Assembly: GCF_021462265.1 (NCBI RefSeq)
Contig: NZ_JAJONF010000025.1
Location: 62,001 to 126,000, forward strand
Direction: 5' to 3'
Length of the DNA stretch: 64,000 nucleotides
DNA from: Streptomyces shenzhenensis
Lineage (GTDB): Bacteria; Actinomycetota; Actinomycetes; Streptomycetales; Streptomycetaceae
The position numbers and the translations under genes were made by a program. The notes beneath the pieces were generated by a model, which saw only the letters and a list, made by a program, of their open reading frames with translations, was not told the origin of the DNA and ran no database searches. This document shows, piece by piece, positions 43,093 through 51,742 of the stretch. Position 1 is the first letter of the stretch. Each line of letters opens with the position of its first letter.

Positions 43093-43977
43093 ATGACTTC
43101 TGAGATCACCCGGTCCGACTGGCACTTCACTTCGGACGTCGACGAATTCCTCGCCCACGCCGCCGACTTCCTCCACTCCCGCCCGGACCTGCACACCGTC
43201 CACCTCACCGTGACGGCGCAGCTGCGGCGGCGCGGTCCGCGGGCGTACGGCGAGGACCCTCCGTTCTTCGGCTTCCTGACCCGCGCCGATGGCGGCGTGG
43301 GCGCGACGCTGCTCCACACGCCCCCCTACGCCCTGAACGTCACCCGCCTCACGGCCGACGAGACCGAGGCGCTGGCCGAGCGCCTGCTCGCCCTCGGCCG
43401 TCCGGTGGGCGGGATCTCCGCCGAGCGCGCCACGGCGGAGGCGTTCGTGGCGGAGTGGGCACGGCGGACGGGGCTGCCGGGAAAGCTGGACGAGCTGGAA
43501 CGCCTCTACCGGCTGGCCGAGTTGACGGCCCCGTCGCCGGCGCCGGAGGGCCGGGCGCGTCCGGCCGGCGCGTCCGACCGGGACCTGCTGATCCGCTGGT
43601 ACGAGGGGTTCGTGGCCGACGCGGGTGTGCGGGGCGGCCGGGACGCCGGGGAGTGGGCCGACTTCCGGCTCTCGTACGGCGGTGTCACCCTCTGGGAGAC
43701 GCCCGACGGCACCCCCGTCTCCATGGCCGGTGTGACCCTGGCGGTCGCCGGCCAGGTCCGGGTCGCGCCCGTCTACACCCCGCCGGAGCTGCGCGGCCGC
43801 GGTTACGCGGGGGCGGTGACCACGGAGGTCGGCCGGGCGGCGCTGGCCGCGGGCGCCGCCGAGGTGCTGCTCTTCGCGGACCTCGCGAACCCGACGAGCA
43901 ACGCGCTGTACCAGCGCATCGGCTACCGGCCGGTGGCCGACTGGGCGGTGTACGACCTCGCCGGGCAGGCGCCGTGA
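43093..43977 (+). CDS. GNAT family N-acetyltransferase (two-domain)
   Basis: A 294-residue protein. The N-terminal half is a degenerate GNAT-like region; the C-terminal half (from about 165) is a full GNAT domain with acetyl-CoA loop VYTPPELRGRGYAGAVT and NPTSNALYQRIGYRPV. The tandem layout matches predicted acetyltransferases with unknown amine or peptide substrates. It ends 10 bases from convergent pdxH. Confidence 0.84.
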   Translation: MTSEITRSDWHFTSDVDEFLAHAADFLHSRPDLHTVHLTVTAQLRRRGPRAYGEDPPFFGFLTRADGGVGATLLHTPPYALNVTRLTADETEALAERLLALGRPVGGISAERATAEAFVAEWARRTGLPGKLDELERLYRLAELTAPSPAPEGRARPAGASDRDLLIRWYEGFVADAGVRGGRDAGEWADFRLSYGGVTLWETPDGTPVSMAGVTLAVAGQVRVAPVYTPPELRGRGYAGAVTTEVGRAALAAGAAEVLLFADLANPTSNALYQRIGYRPVADWAVYDLAGQAP

Positions 43978-43987
43978 GGACGGCCGC

Positions 43988-44659
43988 TCACGGCCACAGC
44001 AGCTGTCTGCGCCAGCCGCCGTCCTCCTCCGCGACATACCGGAGCCGGACGTGCCGCCGGTCCGGGTCGCCCTGGAAGAACTCCGCCTCCTGGGGGCGCA
44101 GACGGTAGAGGGTCCAGGTCGGGGAGGGGGCGGCCGGGTCGGTGCGGGCGCGTGCCCAGGCCGCCTCCGACTCCTCGCGCAGCTCCTCCAGCGAGGACAG
44201 GGGCCCGCTCTGGCGGCCGGTGAGCGCGGCGGCCAGGGCGCCCGTCGAGCGGGCGTGCAGGTCGGCCTGGCTCTCCTCGGAGGGAGCCGCGGTGACGGGC
44301 CCGCGGAGCCGGACCTGGCGGCCCAGCACCGGCCAGTAGAAGGCCAGGGCCGCGTACGGGCGGGCGCTCAGCTGGTGTCCCTTGCGGCTGGTCACATGGG
44401 AGCCGAAGGACCAGCCGTGCGGGTCCGCGCCGTGCAGCAGCACGATCCGCACGTCCGCCCGGCCCTCGTCGTCCGTCGTCGCCAGGGACATGGTGTGCGG
44501 CTCCGGCTGGCCGGCCGCCACCGCCTCCGCGAACCACGTGGTGAAGAGGGGGAGCGGTGCCGCCGGAGCCGCCGCCGGGTCGAAGGGCCGTAGCTCGGTG
44601 GTCCCGGGGGACCAGACGAGGAGCGACCTCAGGAGCGCGTGAAGATCCGTTGCTGCCAT
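43988..44659 (-). CDS. pdxH: Pyridoxamine 5'-phosphate oxidase family protein
   Basis: A 223-residue FMN enzyme that oxidises pyridoxamine or pyridoxine phosphate to pyridoxal phosphate. The order of PdxH motifs is intact: MSLATTDDEGRADVRIVLLH, SFGSHVTSRKGHQL, AALAFYWPVLGRQVRLRGPV and the C terminus LRYVAEEDGGWRRQLLWP. The usual final R-L-x-P is L-W-P, a variant seen in actinobacteria, and some such variants act on other flavin substrates. Start ATG 44659. Confidence 0.82.
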   Translation of the reverse strand: MAATDLHALLRSLLVWSPGTTELRPFDPAAAPAAPLPLFTTWFAEAVAAGQPEPHTMSLATTDDEGRADVRIVLLHGADPHGWSFGSHVTSRKGHQLSARPYAALAFYWPVLGRQVRLRGPVTAAPSEESQADLHARSTGALAAALTGRQSGPLSSLEELREESEAAWARARTDPAAPSPTWTLYRLRPQEAEFFQGDPDRRHVRLRYVAEEDGGWRRQLLWP

Positions 44660-44800
44660 GTGCCGAGTATCACTCGGTGCCCCCGGCGGCCGTGTCATCA
44701 GCCGCCTCCTGCGGCCGCCGGGTGTCCCCGTGGCCAGACCCGAGGGCACAACATCGCAAATCCCTGCGAACGCCTGTGCCCCGGCCGCACACTGTCCGGC

Positions 44801-45268
44801 ATGAGGGGACCGAAGACCGTGAAAGTGGCCGTACGCCATGTAAGCGGTGATGTCGGACGGCGCAGGACGCGGGCCGTCACCTGGGCCGCCCGCGACTTCC
44901 GGCTGGTCCGGCCGGCCGAGGGCCGGGACCGGGTCGAGCTGGAGTGTCCGGTCTGTGCGGTGTCCGTCCTCGCGGAGGTCAGCGATCACGCGCGCACCCG
45001 GCGGGTGCGCAACGCCTGGGCGGCCGCGTCGGTCGTCTCGCTCCTGGTGTCCGTCGTCGCCCTCGGCTACGCCGTCCACGAGGGCGGCGGTGTCCTGCCC
45101 GGCGGGCAGTCCCCGCTGGTCCTCTTCCCGGCCGGGGTGATCGTCGCCGTCGCCGGGCTCGTCATGACAGCCACGGCATGGGCGCGTGGCCGCCGCCACA
45201 TCGGCGTCACCCTCCTCGACGCTCCGGGGCCCCGCCGCGGCCACCGGATCGTGGCGGTGCGCGGCTGA
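44801..45268 (+). CDS. Two-helix membrane protein with one CxxC
   Basis: A 155-residue protein. A basic N-terminal part with CPVCAVSV is followed by two membrane helices (ASVVSLLVSVVALGYAV and LVLFPAGVIVAVAGLVM) and a basic tail. I do not recognise the family. The single CxxC would need dimerisation to bind zinc. ATG at 44801. It ends six bases before the convergent expansin-like gene. Confidence 0.65.
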   Translation: MRGPKTVKVAVRHVSGDVGRRRTRAVTWAARDFRLVRPAEGRDRVELECPVCAVSVLAEVSDHARTRRVRNAWAAASVVSLLVSVVALGYAVHEGGGVLPGGQSPLVLFPAGVIVAVAGLVMTATAWARGRRHIGVTLLDAPGPRRGHRIVAVRG

Positions 45269-45274
45269 GGGCCG

Positions 45275-46273
45275 TCAGTGCCGGGCGAACTGGACCCCGG
45301 TCCGCTGCACCACGTCCGGGCGCACGGCGAGGGCCGGCACGGTGAGCTGCTGGCCGTAGATGTCGGTGAGGCGGATCTCGCCGCCGCATCCGGTGCCCTG
45401 CTCGGAGAGGAAGTAGTTGTACCCGGTGCGGGTCAGCGCCAGCCAGCCGCCGCTCGTGCGGACCTCCAGGCGGGCCAGCGGGTTGCGGTGGCCGATCGCC
45501 TGGACGCCGCACCAGTACCGGGAGGAACCGGTCTTGTAGCGGATCGAGACGGTGTCGGAGGTGGCCGGGCTCAGCAGGCGCCAGGTGATCGCGATCCGGC
45601 CCGCCGACAGCGGCGCCAGCTTCGCGAACGCCTGGTGGCTCAGGTCGAGTTGGCCGGCCGCGCAGGGTGCCGGGCACTCGTTGGTGATGCGTACGGTGAT
45701 GGACGTACCGCTCGCCGCGCGCACGGAGACGTACGCGCCGCAGGCCTTCGCCGTCTCGTAGTCCGCGGTGTTCATCGCCGCGGTCATCACGTCGGAGGTC
45801 GGGCCGTAGGAGCAGGCCCCGTCGCCGTTGCCGACGTCGTAGGAGGTGGCGACCCCCTGGTAGGTGGTGCCGGGGCGGATCCGGCCGGCCGCGGGGGCCG
45901 TGGTGGTGGCGGAGGACGCGCGGGCCGTGCCGCCTGCCGGGCGCCTGGCCGGGGTGGTGGCCGGGGCCGCGGACGGGGTGCTGGTCCGCCTGCTCGCCGC
46001 CGGGGTCGGTGCGGCCGTGGTGGACGGCTTCGGCGACGGGTCCTTCGGGGTTGCCGCCGTGCTCGTCGCGGTGTGTGACGCGGACCCGGACACCGCCCGG
46101 TCCTGTCCGGTGGCACCGGCCGCGGCGCCGGGGCGGAAGGCCACGGCCAGGGTCACGACCAGGGCGGCGGCGGCGACGGCGGCCACCGCGGCCAACGGGC
46201 CGCGCACCGGGCGCCAGTCGAAGTCCCGGTCCGGCTTCGGCCGCGGGCGGCGGCGGGGTGAGGAGGAGGCCAC
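45275..46273 (-). CDS. Secreted expansin-like (double-psi barrel) protein
   Basis: A 332-residue exported protein. After a short basic start, one hydrophobic segment (PLAAVAAVAAAALVVTLAVAF, about 27-47) anchors or exports it, then a 90-residue Ser/Thr/Pro/Ala linker. The globular part is an expansin-like pair: a double-psi beta barrel (GVATSYDVGNGDGACSYG, LDLSHQAFAKLAPLSAGRIAITW) with paired Cys and a carbohydrate-binding-like C-terminal domain. Such proteins loosen or bind cellulose or peptidoglycan without hydrolysis. GTG at 46273 follows AAGGA. Confidence 0.82.
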   Translation of the reverse strand: MASSSPRRRPRPKPDRDFDWRPVRGPLAAVAAVAAAALVVTLAVAFRPGAAAGATGQDRAVSGSASHTATSTAATPKDPSPKPSTTAAPTPAASRRTSTPSAAPATTPARRPAGGTARASSATTTAPAAGRIRPGTTYQGVATSYDVGNGDGACSYGPTSDVMTAAMNTADYETAKACGAYVSVRAASGTSITVRITNECPAPCAAGQLDLSHQAFAKLAPLSAGRIAITWRLLSPATSDTVSIRYKTGSSRYWCGVQAIGHRNPLARLEVRTSGGWLALTRTGYNYFLSEQGTGCGGEIRLTDIYGQQLTVPALAVRPDVVQRTGVQFARH

Positions 46274-46376
46274 GGAGGGATCCTTACGCGATTCGGCGGT
46301 GCGTGTCCTTCGAACATCGAAGCTTCCGGTACAGCAGTGGCCGCCGGGGCCGGAAAAGGTTGCCGCCGCGGCGTAA

Positions 46377-46618
46377 GAGTCTGCCGCCGCCCGATGCGGG
46401 GCCTCACCCCCGCCCCAGTACCACCGTCCCCGACGAGCAGAACCAGCCGCCCGTCCCCGACGCCACCCCCAGCTCCGGGCGCCCCCGTCCGCCCGCCGAG
46501 TCTGCCGCCGCCCGATGCGGGGCCTCACCCCCGCCCCAGTACCACCGTCCCCGACGAGCAGAACCAGCCGCCCGTCCCCGACGCCACCCCCAGCTCCGGC
46601 AGTGCCCCGTCCGCCTGC
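46377..46618. repeat. 121-bp tandem duplication at the thiolase 3' end
   Basis: Copies 46377-46497 and 46498-46618 are nearly identical over the first 100 bases and diverge over the last 20. The second copy holds the last codons and stop of the thiolase gene; the first is an extra copy downstream of it. Confidence 0.85.
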
Positions 46619-47694
46619 CGCACCTGCCGCCGCCCGGCCTCGCCGCGCAGCTGCCGTACCGCCTCCACGAGCAGGAACAGTCCCCGCATCCCGGGGTGCT
46701 GGGCCGACAGGCCGCCCCCGTCGGTGTTCACCGGGAGCTCGCCGCCCTCGACCAGCAGCCGCCCCTTCTCCACGAACGCCCCGCCCTCACCCTTCGCGCA
46801 GAAGCCCAGGTCCTCCAGGGTGACGAGGGTCATGTAGGTGAAGGCGTCGTAGATCTCCGCGAAGTCGATGTCACCGGCGGTGACTCCGGCCCGGCGGAAG
46901 GCCAGTTCGCCGCTCACCGCCGCCGGGGACACCGTGAAGTCCTCCCACTCCGACATCGTGGCGTGGGAGAGGCACTCACCCGTGCCGAGGACCCACACCG
47001 GGGCGGTCCGGCAGTCCTGTACGTACTCCTCGGCCGCCAGCAGCACGGCCGCGCCGCCGTCCGAGCGGACGCAGCAGTGCAGTTTGGTGAAGGGGTCGGC
47101 GATCATCGGGCCGGACAGGACCTCGTCGACCGTGACGGGGGTGCGGAACATCGCGTCCGGGTTCAGCGCCGCGTTGGCCCGTGCCTGGACCGCGACCTGT
47201 GCCAACTGCTCGATCGTGGTGCCGTGTTCGATCATGTGGCGGCGGGCGGCCATCGCGTACTTGGCGATCAGGGTGTGGCCGTAGGGGACCTCGAACTGCA
47301 GGGGGCCGCGGGCACCGAAGGACAGGTTCCCGGTGCGCCGCCCCGTCCGGATGTCGGCGCGGGCCGTCGAGCCGTAGACCAGCAGGACCGCGTTGGCGTG
47401 GCCGGCGGCTATCGCGTCCGCCGCGTGGGCCGCCATGACCTCCCAGGTGGAGCCGCCGACGGAGGTGGAGTCGGCCCAGGTGGGGCGCAGGCCCAGGTAC
47501 TCGGCCACCTCCACCGGGGCGAGGGTGCCGAGGCCCGCCGAGGCGAAGCCGTCCACCACCTCCCGGGCGAGGCCCGCGTCGGCCAGCGCGCGGCGGGCCG
47601 CCTGGGCGTGCAGGGCGTAGGGGGTGGCGTCGTCCACCCGGCCGCAGTCGGAGAGGGCCACGCCGACCACGGCGACCTTGCGGGGTCCAGTCAT
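46525..47694 (-). CDS. SCP2/Ltp2-type thiolase-like protein
   Basis: A 389-residue thiolase-fold protein. The usual nucleophile Cys is absent: the loop reads SVGGSTWEVM. The later catalytic block reads EIYDAFTYM, as in Ltp2-type aldolases of steroid side-chain breakdown, and GGGLSAQHPGMRG is the terminal motif. It therefore probably works as a retro-aldolase or non-condensing partner with a DUF35 protein (the one at 41094 is unpaired). Operator 9 begins four bases upstream of the ATG. The 3' end is duplicated downstream. Reaction is inferred from the family. Confidence 0.85.
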   Translation of the reverse strand: MTGPRKVAVVGVALSDCGRVDDATPYALHAQAARRALADAGLAREVVDGFASAGLGTLAPVEVAEYLGLRPTWADSTSVGGSTWEVMAAHAADAIAAGHANAVLLVYGSTARADIRTGRRTGNLSFGARGPLQFEVPYGHTLIAKYAMAARRHMIEHGTTIEQLAQVAVQARANAALNPDAMFRTPVTVDEVLSGPMIADPFTKLHCCVRSDGGAAVLLAAEEYVQDCRTAPVWVLGTGECLSHATMSEWEDFTVSPAAVSGELAFRRAGVTAGDIDFAEIYDAFTYMTLVTLEDLGFCAKGEGGAFVEKGRLLVEGGELPVNTDGGGLSAQHPGMRGLFLLVEAVRQLRGEAGRRQVRQADGALPELGVASGTGGWFCSSGTVVLGRG

Positions 47695-47697
47695 AAA

Positions 47698-47714
47698 TCT
47701 GACGGTACATCAGA
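47698..47714. promoter_or_regulatory. CTGACG operator 9 (thiolase promoter)
   Basis: TCTGACGGTACATCAGA: perfect left half and 6 of 7 in the right half. It almost touches the thiolase start codon, implying a leaderless or very short leader. Confidence 0.75.
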
Positions 47715-47758
47715 TACCCTGCACTCCGCCCCTGTGCATCTGTGTCCGGCGCCCCTAG

Positions 47759-47775
47759 CATGACGGACCGTCAGA
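47759..47775. promoter_or_regulatory. CTGACG operator 10 (acyl-CoA dehydrogenase promoter)
   Basis: CATGACGGACCGTCAGA: perfect right half and 5 of 7 in the left half, 18 bases before the ATG and beside AGGAGG. Confidence 0.68.
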
Positions 47776-47793
47776 TCGTCAGGAGGTCCGGTC

Positions 47794-49014
47794 ATGGACG
47801 CCCGCTTCACCGACGAGCAGGACGAGATCCGGCGCGCCCTGCGTGAACTGCTCCACAAACGCTGCCGTCCGGAGGACGTGCGGGCCGCCGTCGACAGGGC
47901 GGAGGGGTACGACCCCGGCCTGTGGACGGCCCTCGGCGAGCAGCTGGGCCTGCCCGGCCTCGCCCTTCCCGAGACGTACGGCGGCGCCGGCTGCACGCGC
48001 ACCGAAGCCGCCCTCGCCGCGGAGGAACTGGGGCGGGCCCTCGCTCCCACCCCGTTCCTCGCCACCGCCGTGCTCGCCGCCCCGCTGCTGCTCGCCCTCG
48101 GCACCGACGCCCAGCGGGCCGAACTGCTCCCGAGGATCGCCGACGGCCGCCTCACCGCCGCCCTCGCCGTCCCCGGCACCAGCCTCGCCGCCGCCCTCGC
48201 GCTCACCGGCCCGGCCGGCGCCGACTGGGCCGGCGGCGGGCGGGCCGGGGGCGTGCAGGCGTGGCGCACGGCGGGCGGCTGGCGGCTGTACGGACAGGCC
48301 GACCAGGTGCTCGACGGGCACAGCGCCGGACTGCTCCTGGTCCCCGCGCACACCGGGGGGTACGCCCGCTCGCGCGTCCTGCTCTTCCTGGTGGCGGGGG
48401 ACGCCGCCGGGGTGGTACGGACCCGGCGCACCAGCCTGGACCCCACCCGCGGCCAGGCGTGCGTGCAACTGCGCGATGTGCAGGCCGAGCTGCTCGGCTC
48501 CGACGAGGACACCGACGTCCAGGCCGCCCTCGCCGGCCTCGGCGACTTCGTGGCCGCCGTGCTCGCGGCCGAGGCCGTGGGCGCCGCCGACCGGGCGCTG
48601 GAGCGGACCGTGGAGTACGTGAAGCAGCGGGAGCAGTTCGGGCGGCCGATCGGGTCGTTCCAGGCGGTCAAGCACCGGCTGGCCGACGTGTACGTGGCGG
48701 TACGGGCGGCCCGGTCGGCGGCCTACTACGCGGCCTGGGCGACCGGCCGCGCATCAGGTGGCGCGGCGCGGAACGCCGCTGGGGAAGAGCGGGTCGGCGG
48801 GCTGGCGCTCGCCCAGGCGCTGGAGGCGCTGCGGACCGCCGCGGGCGAGGGCATCCAGTTGCACGGCGGGATCGGTTTCACCTGGGAGCACGAGGCGCAT
48901 CTGTACTTCAAGCGGGCAGCCGGGGACGAGCTGCTGTTCGGGCCGGGGCACCGGCTGCGCGGGCACGCGGCGGAAGCGGCCGGACTGTTCGCGGGACAGG
49001 AGGTGGCGGTGTGA
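47794..49014 (+). CDS. Acyl-CoA dehydrogenase (FadE type)
   Basis: A 406-residue dehydrogenase with FGRPIGSFQAVKHRLADVYVAVR and HGGIGFTWEHEAHLYFKRA. The middle domain is divergent and its FAD loop is hard to see. It resembles the small-subunit type of two-subunit dehydrogenases but is longer. AGGAGG precedes the ATG. The stop overlaps the next gene (GTGA). Operator 10 places it in the regulon. It would desaturate an acyl-CoA, perhaps with a large subunit from 19489 or 25251. Confidence 0.86.
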   Translation: MDARFTDEQDEIRRALRELLHKRCRPEDVRAAVDRAEGYDPGLWTALGEQLGLPGLALPETYGGAGCTRTEAALAAEELGRALAPTPFLATAVLAAPLLLALGTDAQRAELLPRIADGRLTAALAVPGTSLAAALALTGPAGADWAGGGRAGGVQAWRTAGGWRLYGQADQVLDGHSAGLLLVPAHTGGYARSRVLLFLVAGDAAGVVRTRRTSLDPTRGQACVQLRDVQAELLGSDEDTDVQAALAGLGDFVAAVLAAEAVGAADRALERTVEYVKQREQFGRPIGSFQAVKHRLADVYVAVRAARSAAYYAAWATGRASGGAARNAAGEERVGGLALAQALEALRTAAGEGIQLHGGIGFTWEHEAHLYFKRAAGDELLFGPGHRLRGHAAEAAGLFAGQEVAV

Positions 49015-49481
49015 TCGGCAGGCGGCTGGTGCAGAAGGTCTCAGCGACCAGGGGGTTCGCCAAGGTGGCCCCGCACGTGGTCCCGGCCATGGACCGGGCC
49101 GTGCACCGGCTCAGCCGCGGCCGGGTGCTGCTCAGCGCCCAGATGCTGCCCGGGGTGATCCTCACCTCCACCGGCGCGCGCAGCGGACGGCCCCGCCGGA
49201 CGCCGCTGGCGTGCATGCCCGAGGGTGACGGCTGGTTCCTCGTCGGATCCAACTTCGGGCGCACCGGCCATCCCGCCTGGACGTACAACCTCCTCACGCA
49301 TCCCGCCGCCGAGATCAGCTGGAAGGGGCAGGACATCCCGGTCACCGCCCGGCTGCTGGAGGGAGCGGAGCGGGCGGAGGCCTGGCGGCGGCTGCTGGAG
49401 TTCTGGCCGCCGTACGCCGCGTACCAGGAGCGGGTGGACCGGGAGATCCGGATCTTCCGCCTCACGCGCGGCACCTCATAG
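49011..49481 (+). CDS. Deazaflavin (F420)-dependent nitroreductase-family protein
   Basis: A 156-residue split-barrel protein of the DUF385/Ddn family: VILTSTGARSGRPRRTPL, FLVGSNFGRTGHPAWTYNLLTHPAAEI and VTARLLEGAERAEAWRRLLEFWPPYAAYQ. Members use F420H2 to reduce enones, quinones or nitro compounds. Its coupling to the acyl-CoA dehydrogenase suggests reduction of a pathway intermediate. GTG at 49011 overlaps the upstream stop. Confidence 0.85.
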   Translation: MIGRRLVQKVSATRGFAKVAPHVVPAMDRAVHRLSRGRVLLSAQMLPGVILTSTGARSGRPRRTPLACMPEGDGWFLVGSNFGRTGHPAWTYNLLTHPAAEISWKGQDIPVTARLLEGAERAEAWRRLLEFWPPYAAYQERVDREIRIFRLTRGTS

Positions 49482-49986
49482 CGCGTCCTGCGCGAGCGAC
49501 AGCCCGTCCGATGCCCACCATCGCCGCCCCGAGGCGCGACTGACCCCGCGGACCGCCACCGGTCGGGCCACCAGGATGCGGTGGGCCGGGGAAGGGCGGC
49601 GGTCAGGCAGGCGGTGGTGGAGCCGGTGGTGGAGGGGGCAGGGCATGGTCGTGCGGGGGTGGTGGGCCGGGGAAGGGCGGCGATCAGGCAGGCGGAGGTG
49701 GAACAGGGGCGTGTGGAAGGGGCCGGACAGGGGTGTCCGGACGCGCAGCGGTTCTTCGGTGAACCCGGCTGCCTGCTGCGGCGGTCACCGTCGGCCTCGT
49801 CGGCTTCCTGCGGCTCTGCGGCTCTGCGGCGAACGGTCCGCGACCCTGCAGGGCGTGCGGCGCCCGGCCTCGGCGCTGGTGATGAGGCGCGTGGTCCGCG
49901 ACCGGCCGCTGCCCGTGTAGGACGACAGGCGGTGGTCCACCGCTGTGTGTGAACCACCGCCTGCCAGACAGGACCCAGGGCGCGGG
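49482..49986. other. 505-base intergenic region with 81-bp spaced direct repeat
   Basis: No gene is supported between convergent genes. GTGGGCCGGGGAAGGGCGGC occurs at 49581 and 49662, each followed by a related CAGGCAGGCGG block, so an 81-bp unit was duplicated and diverged. Confidence 0.5.
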
Positions 49987-50634
49987 CTACTTCGTGGGCT
50001 TCTTCCCGGTCACGCCCAGATGCACCAAAAGCGCCAGGTTCGGCTTGAGTTCGGCCTGCTTCACGCCCCAGGTCTGGAATCCCTTCTGGTGCGCGGCGAC
50101 CGCCGCGAGCATCGCGACCAGCGAACCGGCCACGGCCGCCGGGTTCACGTCCTTGTCGACCCTGCCCTTGGCCTGCAACTCCGTGATGGAGTCGGTCAGG
50201 GAGTTGTTCACCGAGTTCAGGATCTTCATACGGATCTTGTAGAACCGTTTGTCCCCCTCGGCCGCCCCGAGGTCGACCACGCGCAGGATCGCGTCGTTCC
50301 TGCGCCAGAACTCCAGGAAACCGTCCACGAGTTCCTGCGCGGTCGCCCAGCCGGCCTTGCCGACCCAGGAGCGCCCCGCCAGCAGCTCGGTCAACTGGCC
50401 GCCCTCGGCGGCCATTTGCTCGGCGATCTCCAGGACGGCGCCTTCGACGTCCGGGAAGTACTGATAGAAGGTCGCGGGCGAAGTCCCCGCCTTCCGGGCG
50501 ACATCGATGACCTTGACGTCCCGGTAAGGGGAGGAGCTGAGCATCTCGCTGAGGCAGTCGAGCAGCTTCTGCCGGGTCGCCTGCCCACGTCGGCCGGCCA
50601 CGCGGCCGTCGACGGTACGCACTTGTCCTGTCAT
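49987..50634 (-). CDS. TetR-family regulator (candidate CTGACG-operator binder)
   Basis: A 215-residue TetR-type repressor. The N-terminal helix-turn-helix is at residues 20-65 (TRQKLLDCLSEMLSS, VIDVARKAGTSPATFYQYFPDVEGAV); the rest is an all-helical ligand and dimer domain with FWRRNDAILRVVDLGAAEGDKRF. It is the only TetR gene in the window and lies among the genes carrying the CTGACG palindrome. A weak copy, CCTGTCATGCCGTCAGC (50627-50643), overlaps its own start codon, consistent with autoregulation. The ligand is probably a CoA thioester of the pathway, as for KstR-type regulators. The family is certain; the operator link is inference. Confidence 0.88.
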   Translation of the reverse strand: MTGQVRTVDGRVAGRRGQATRQKLLDCLSEMLSSSPYRDVKVIDVARKAGTSPATFYQYFPDVEGAVLEIAEQMAAEGGQLTELLAGRSWVGKAGWATAQELVDGFLEFWRRNDAILRVVDLGAAEGDKRFYKIRMKILNSVNNSLTDSITELQAKGRVDKDVNPAAVAGSLVAMLAAVAAHQKGFQTWGVKQAELKPNLALLVHLGVTGKKPTK

Positions 50635-50643
50635 GCCGTCAGC
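50627..50643. promoter_or_regulatory. Weak CTGACG-like site over the TetR start
   Basis: The right half CGTCAGC matches 6 of 7 and the left half CCTGTCA only 4 of 7. Listed because of its position on the regulator's start codon. Confidence 0.35.
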
Positions 50644-50802
50644 TTACCGAGGGGTGATCGGAGCGCGATTCGGCCGACTGCAAATGGGGTGCACGGGGGT
50701 ACGGAGCGGCCGCACGGCGGCGAAGCGGAAGGGAAAGCGCCGGTCACTCCGGGTGGGTGCGGCTGGTCTGCGCGGTGCGGGCCGGGCGGTTACTTTGACG
50801 AC

Positions 50803-51534
50803 ATGGCCGAAAACAGGGCATCCGGATACCCCGAGGGCGTCCCGTGCTGGGTGGACGCGCAGCTCCCCGACGTGGAGGCGGGCAAGCGGTTCTACGGCGG
50901 GCTCTTCGGGTGGACCTTCGAGGACGCCGACGGACCCGCGGGAGCGGCGGTGTGGGCCCGCCTCGGCGGCGCGGCCGTCGCCAGGCTGGCGCGGAAGCGG
51001 GACGGCCGGATGCCCACCGTCTGGACGGTGTACTTCGCGACCCCGGACGCCCGGGACCTCGCCCGCCGGATCGTCGCCGCCGGCGGGCAGATCGTGAACG
51101 ACCCCGTCCCCGTCCGCGACCTCGGCACCGCCGCGCTGGCCGCCGACCCCACCGGCGCCGTCTTCGGCCTCTGGCAGGCCGCGAGCCACGTCGGCTTCGG
51201 CGTCCGGCACGCGCCCGGCGCCTTCGCCTGGGCGCAGCTCTACACCAGCGACACCGACGCGGCCAACGCCTTCTACGGCCGCCTCTTCACCGACGCCCTC
51301 TTCGGCGCCGGCGCCGAACCGGACTTCGGCCGCGCCCCCGTGACCGAGGTGTTCGCGGCCGGGATGCCGTCCCAGTTCGTCGTCCACTTCCGCACCGGGG
51401 ACGTGACGGCGGCGGTCGGGGCCGTGCAGCAGCTGGGCGGCCGGGTCCAGGCGCCGCCCTTCGAGACGTCGTACGGAAGAGTCGCCGTCGTGACCGACAA
51501 TCAAGGGGCGTCCTTCGCGCTGCTGGAACGCTGA
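50803..51534 (+). CDS. kbpA: KbpA, AfsK-binding inhibitor (two VOC domains)
   Basis: A 243-residue protein with two glyoxalase/VOC-type halves (CWVDAQLPDVEAGKRFYGGLFGWTFE, then FAWAQLYTSDTDAANAFYGRLF). Metal ligands are not evident in full, so enzymatic activity is doubtful. In S. coelicolor the ORF just upstream of afsK encodes KbpA (about 250 residues), which binds the kinase and inhibits its autophosphorylation. Position, size and neighbour all match. ATG at 50803. Transcribed with the same polarity as afsK, 208 bases ahead of it. Confidence 0.78.
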   Translation: MAENRASGYPEGVPCWVDAQLPDVEAGKRFYGGLFGWTFEDADGPAGAAVWARLGGAAVARLARKRDGRMPTVWTVYFATPDARDLARRIVAAGGQIVNDPVPVRDLGTAALAADPTGAVFGLWQAASHVGFGVRHAPGAFAWAQLYTSDTDAANAFYGRLFTDALFGAGAEPDFGRAPVTEVFAAGMPSQFVVHFRTGDVTAAVGAVQQLGGRVQAPPFETSYGRVAVVTDNQGASFALLER

Positions 51535-51742
51535 GGCCGGAAAAACCGGAAAAACGCGACTCTGAGCGGGTAAATGTCTGACTTTGTCATGAGACACCCC
51601 GATTGGTCACCGGGTTCGCAACCTGCGCCCGGGCCAGGAAGAATCGGGGTGCGTGCCGCCATGGCGGTGCGGTGGTGAGACGCTGCACGGGGTCGCGTAC
51701 ATATGTGGGTGGACGAGGCCCGTACGGGGAGGTGGCAGGCAA

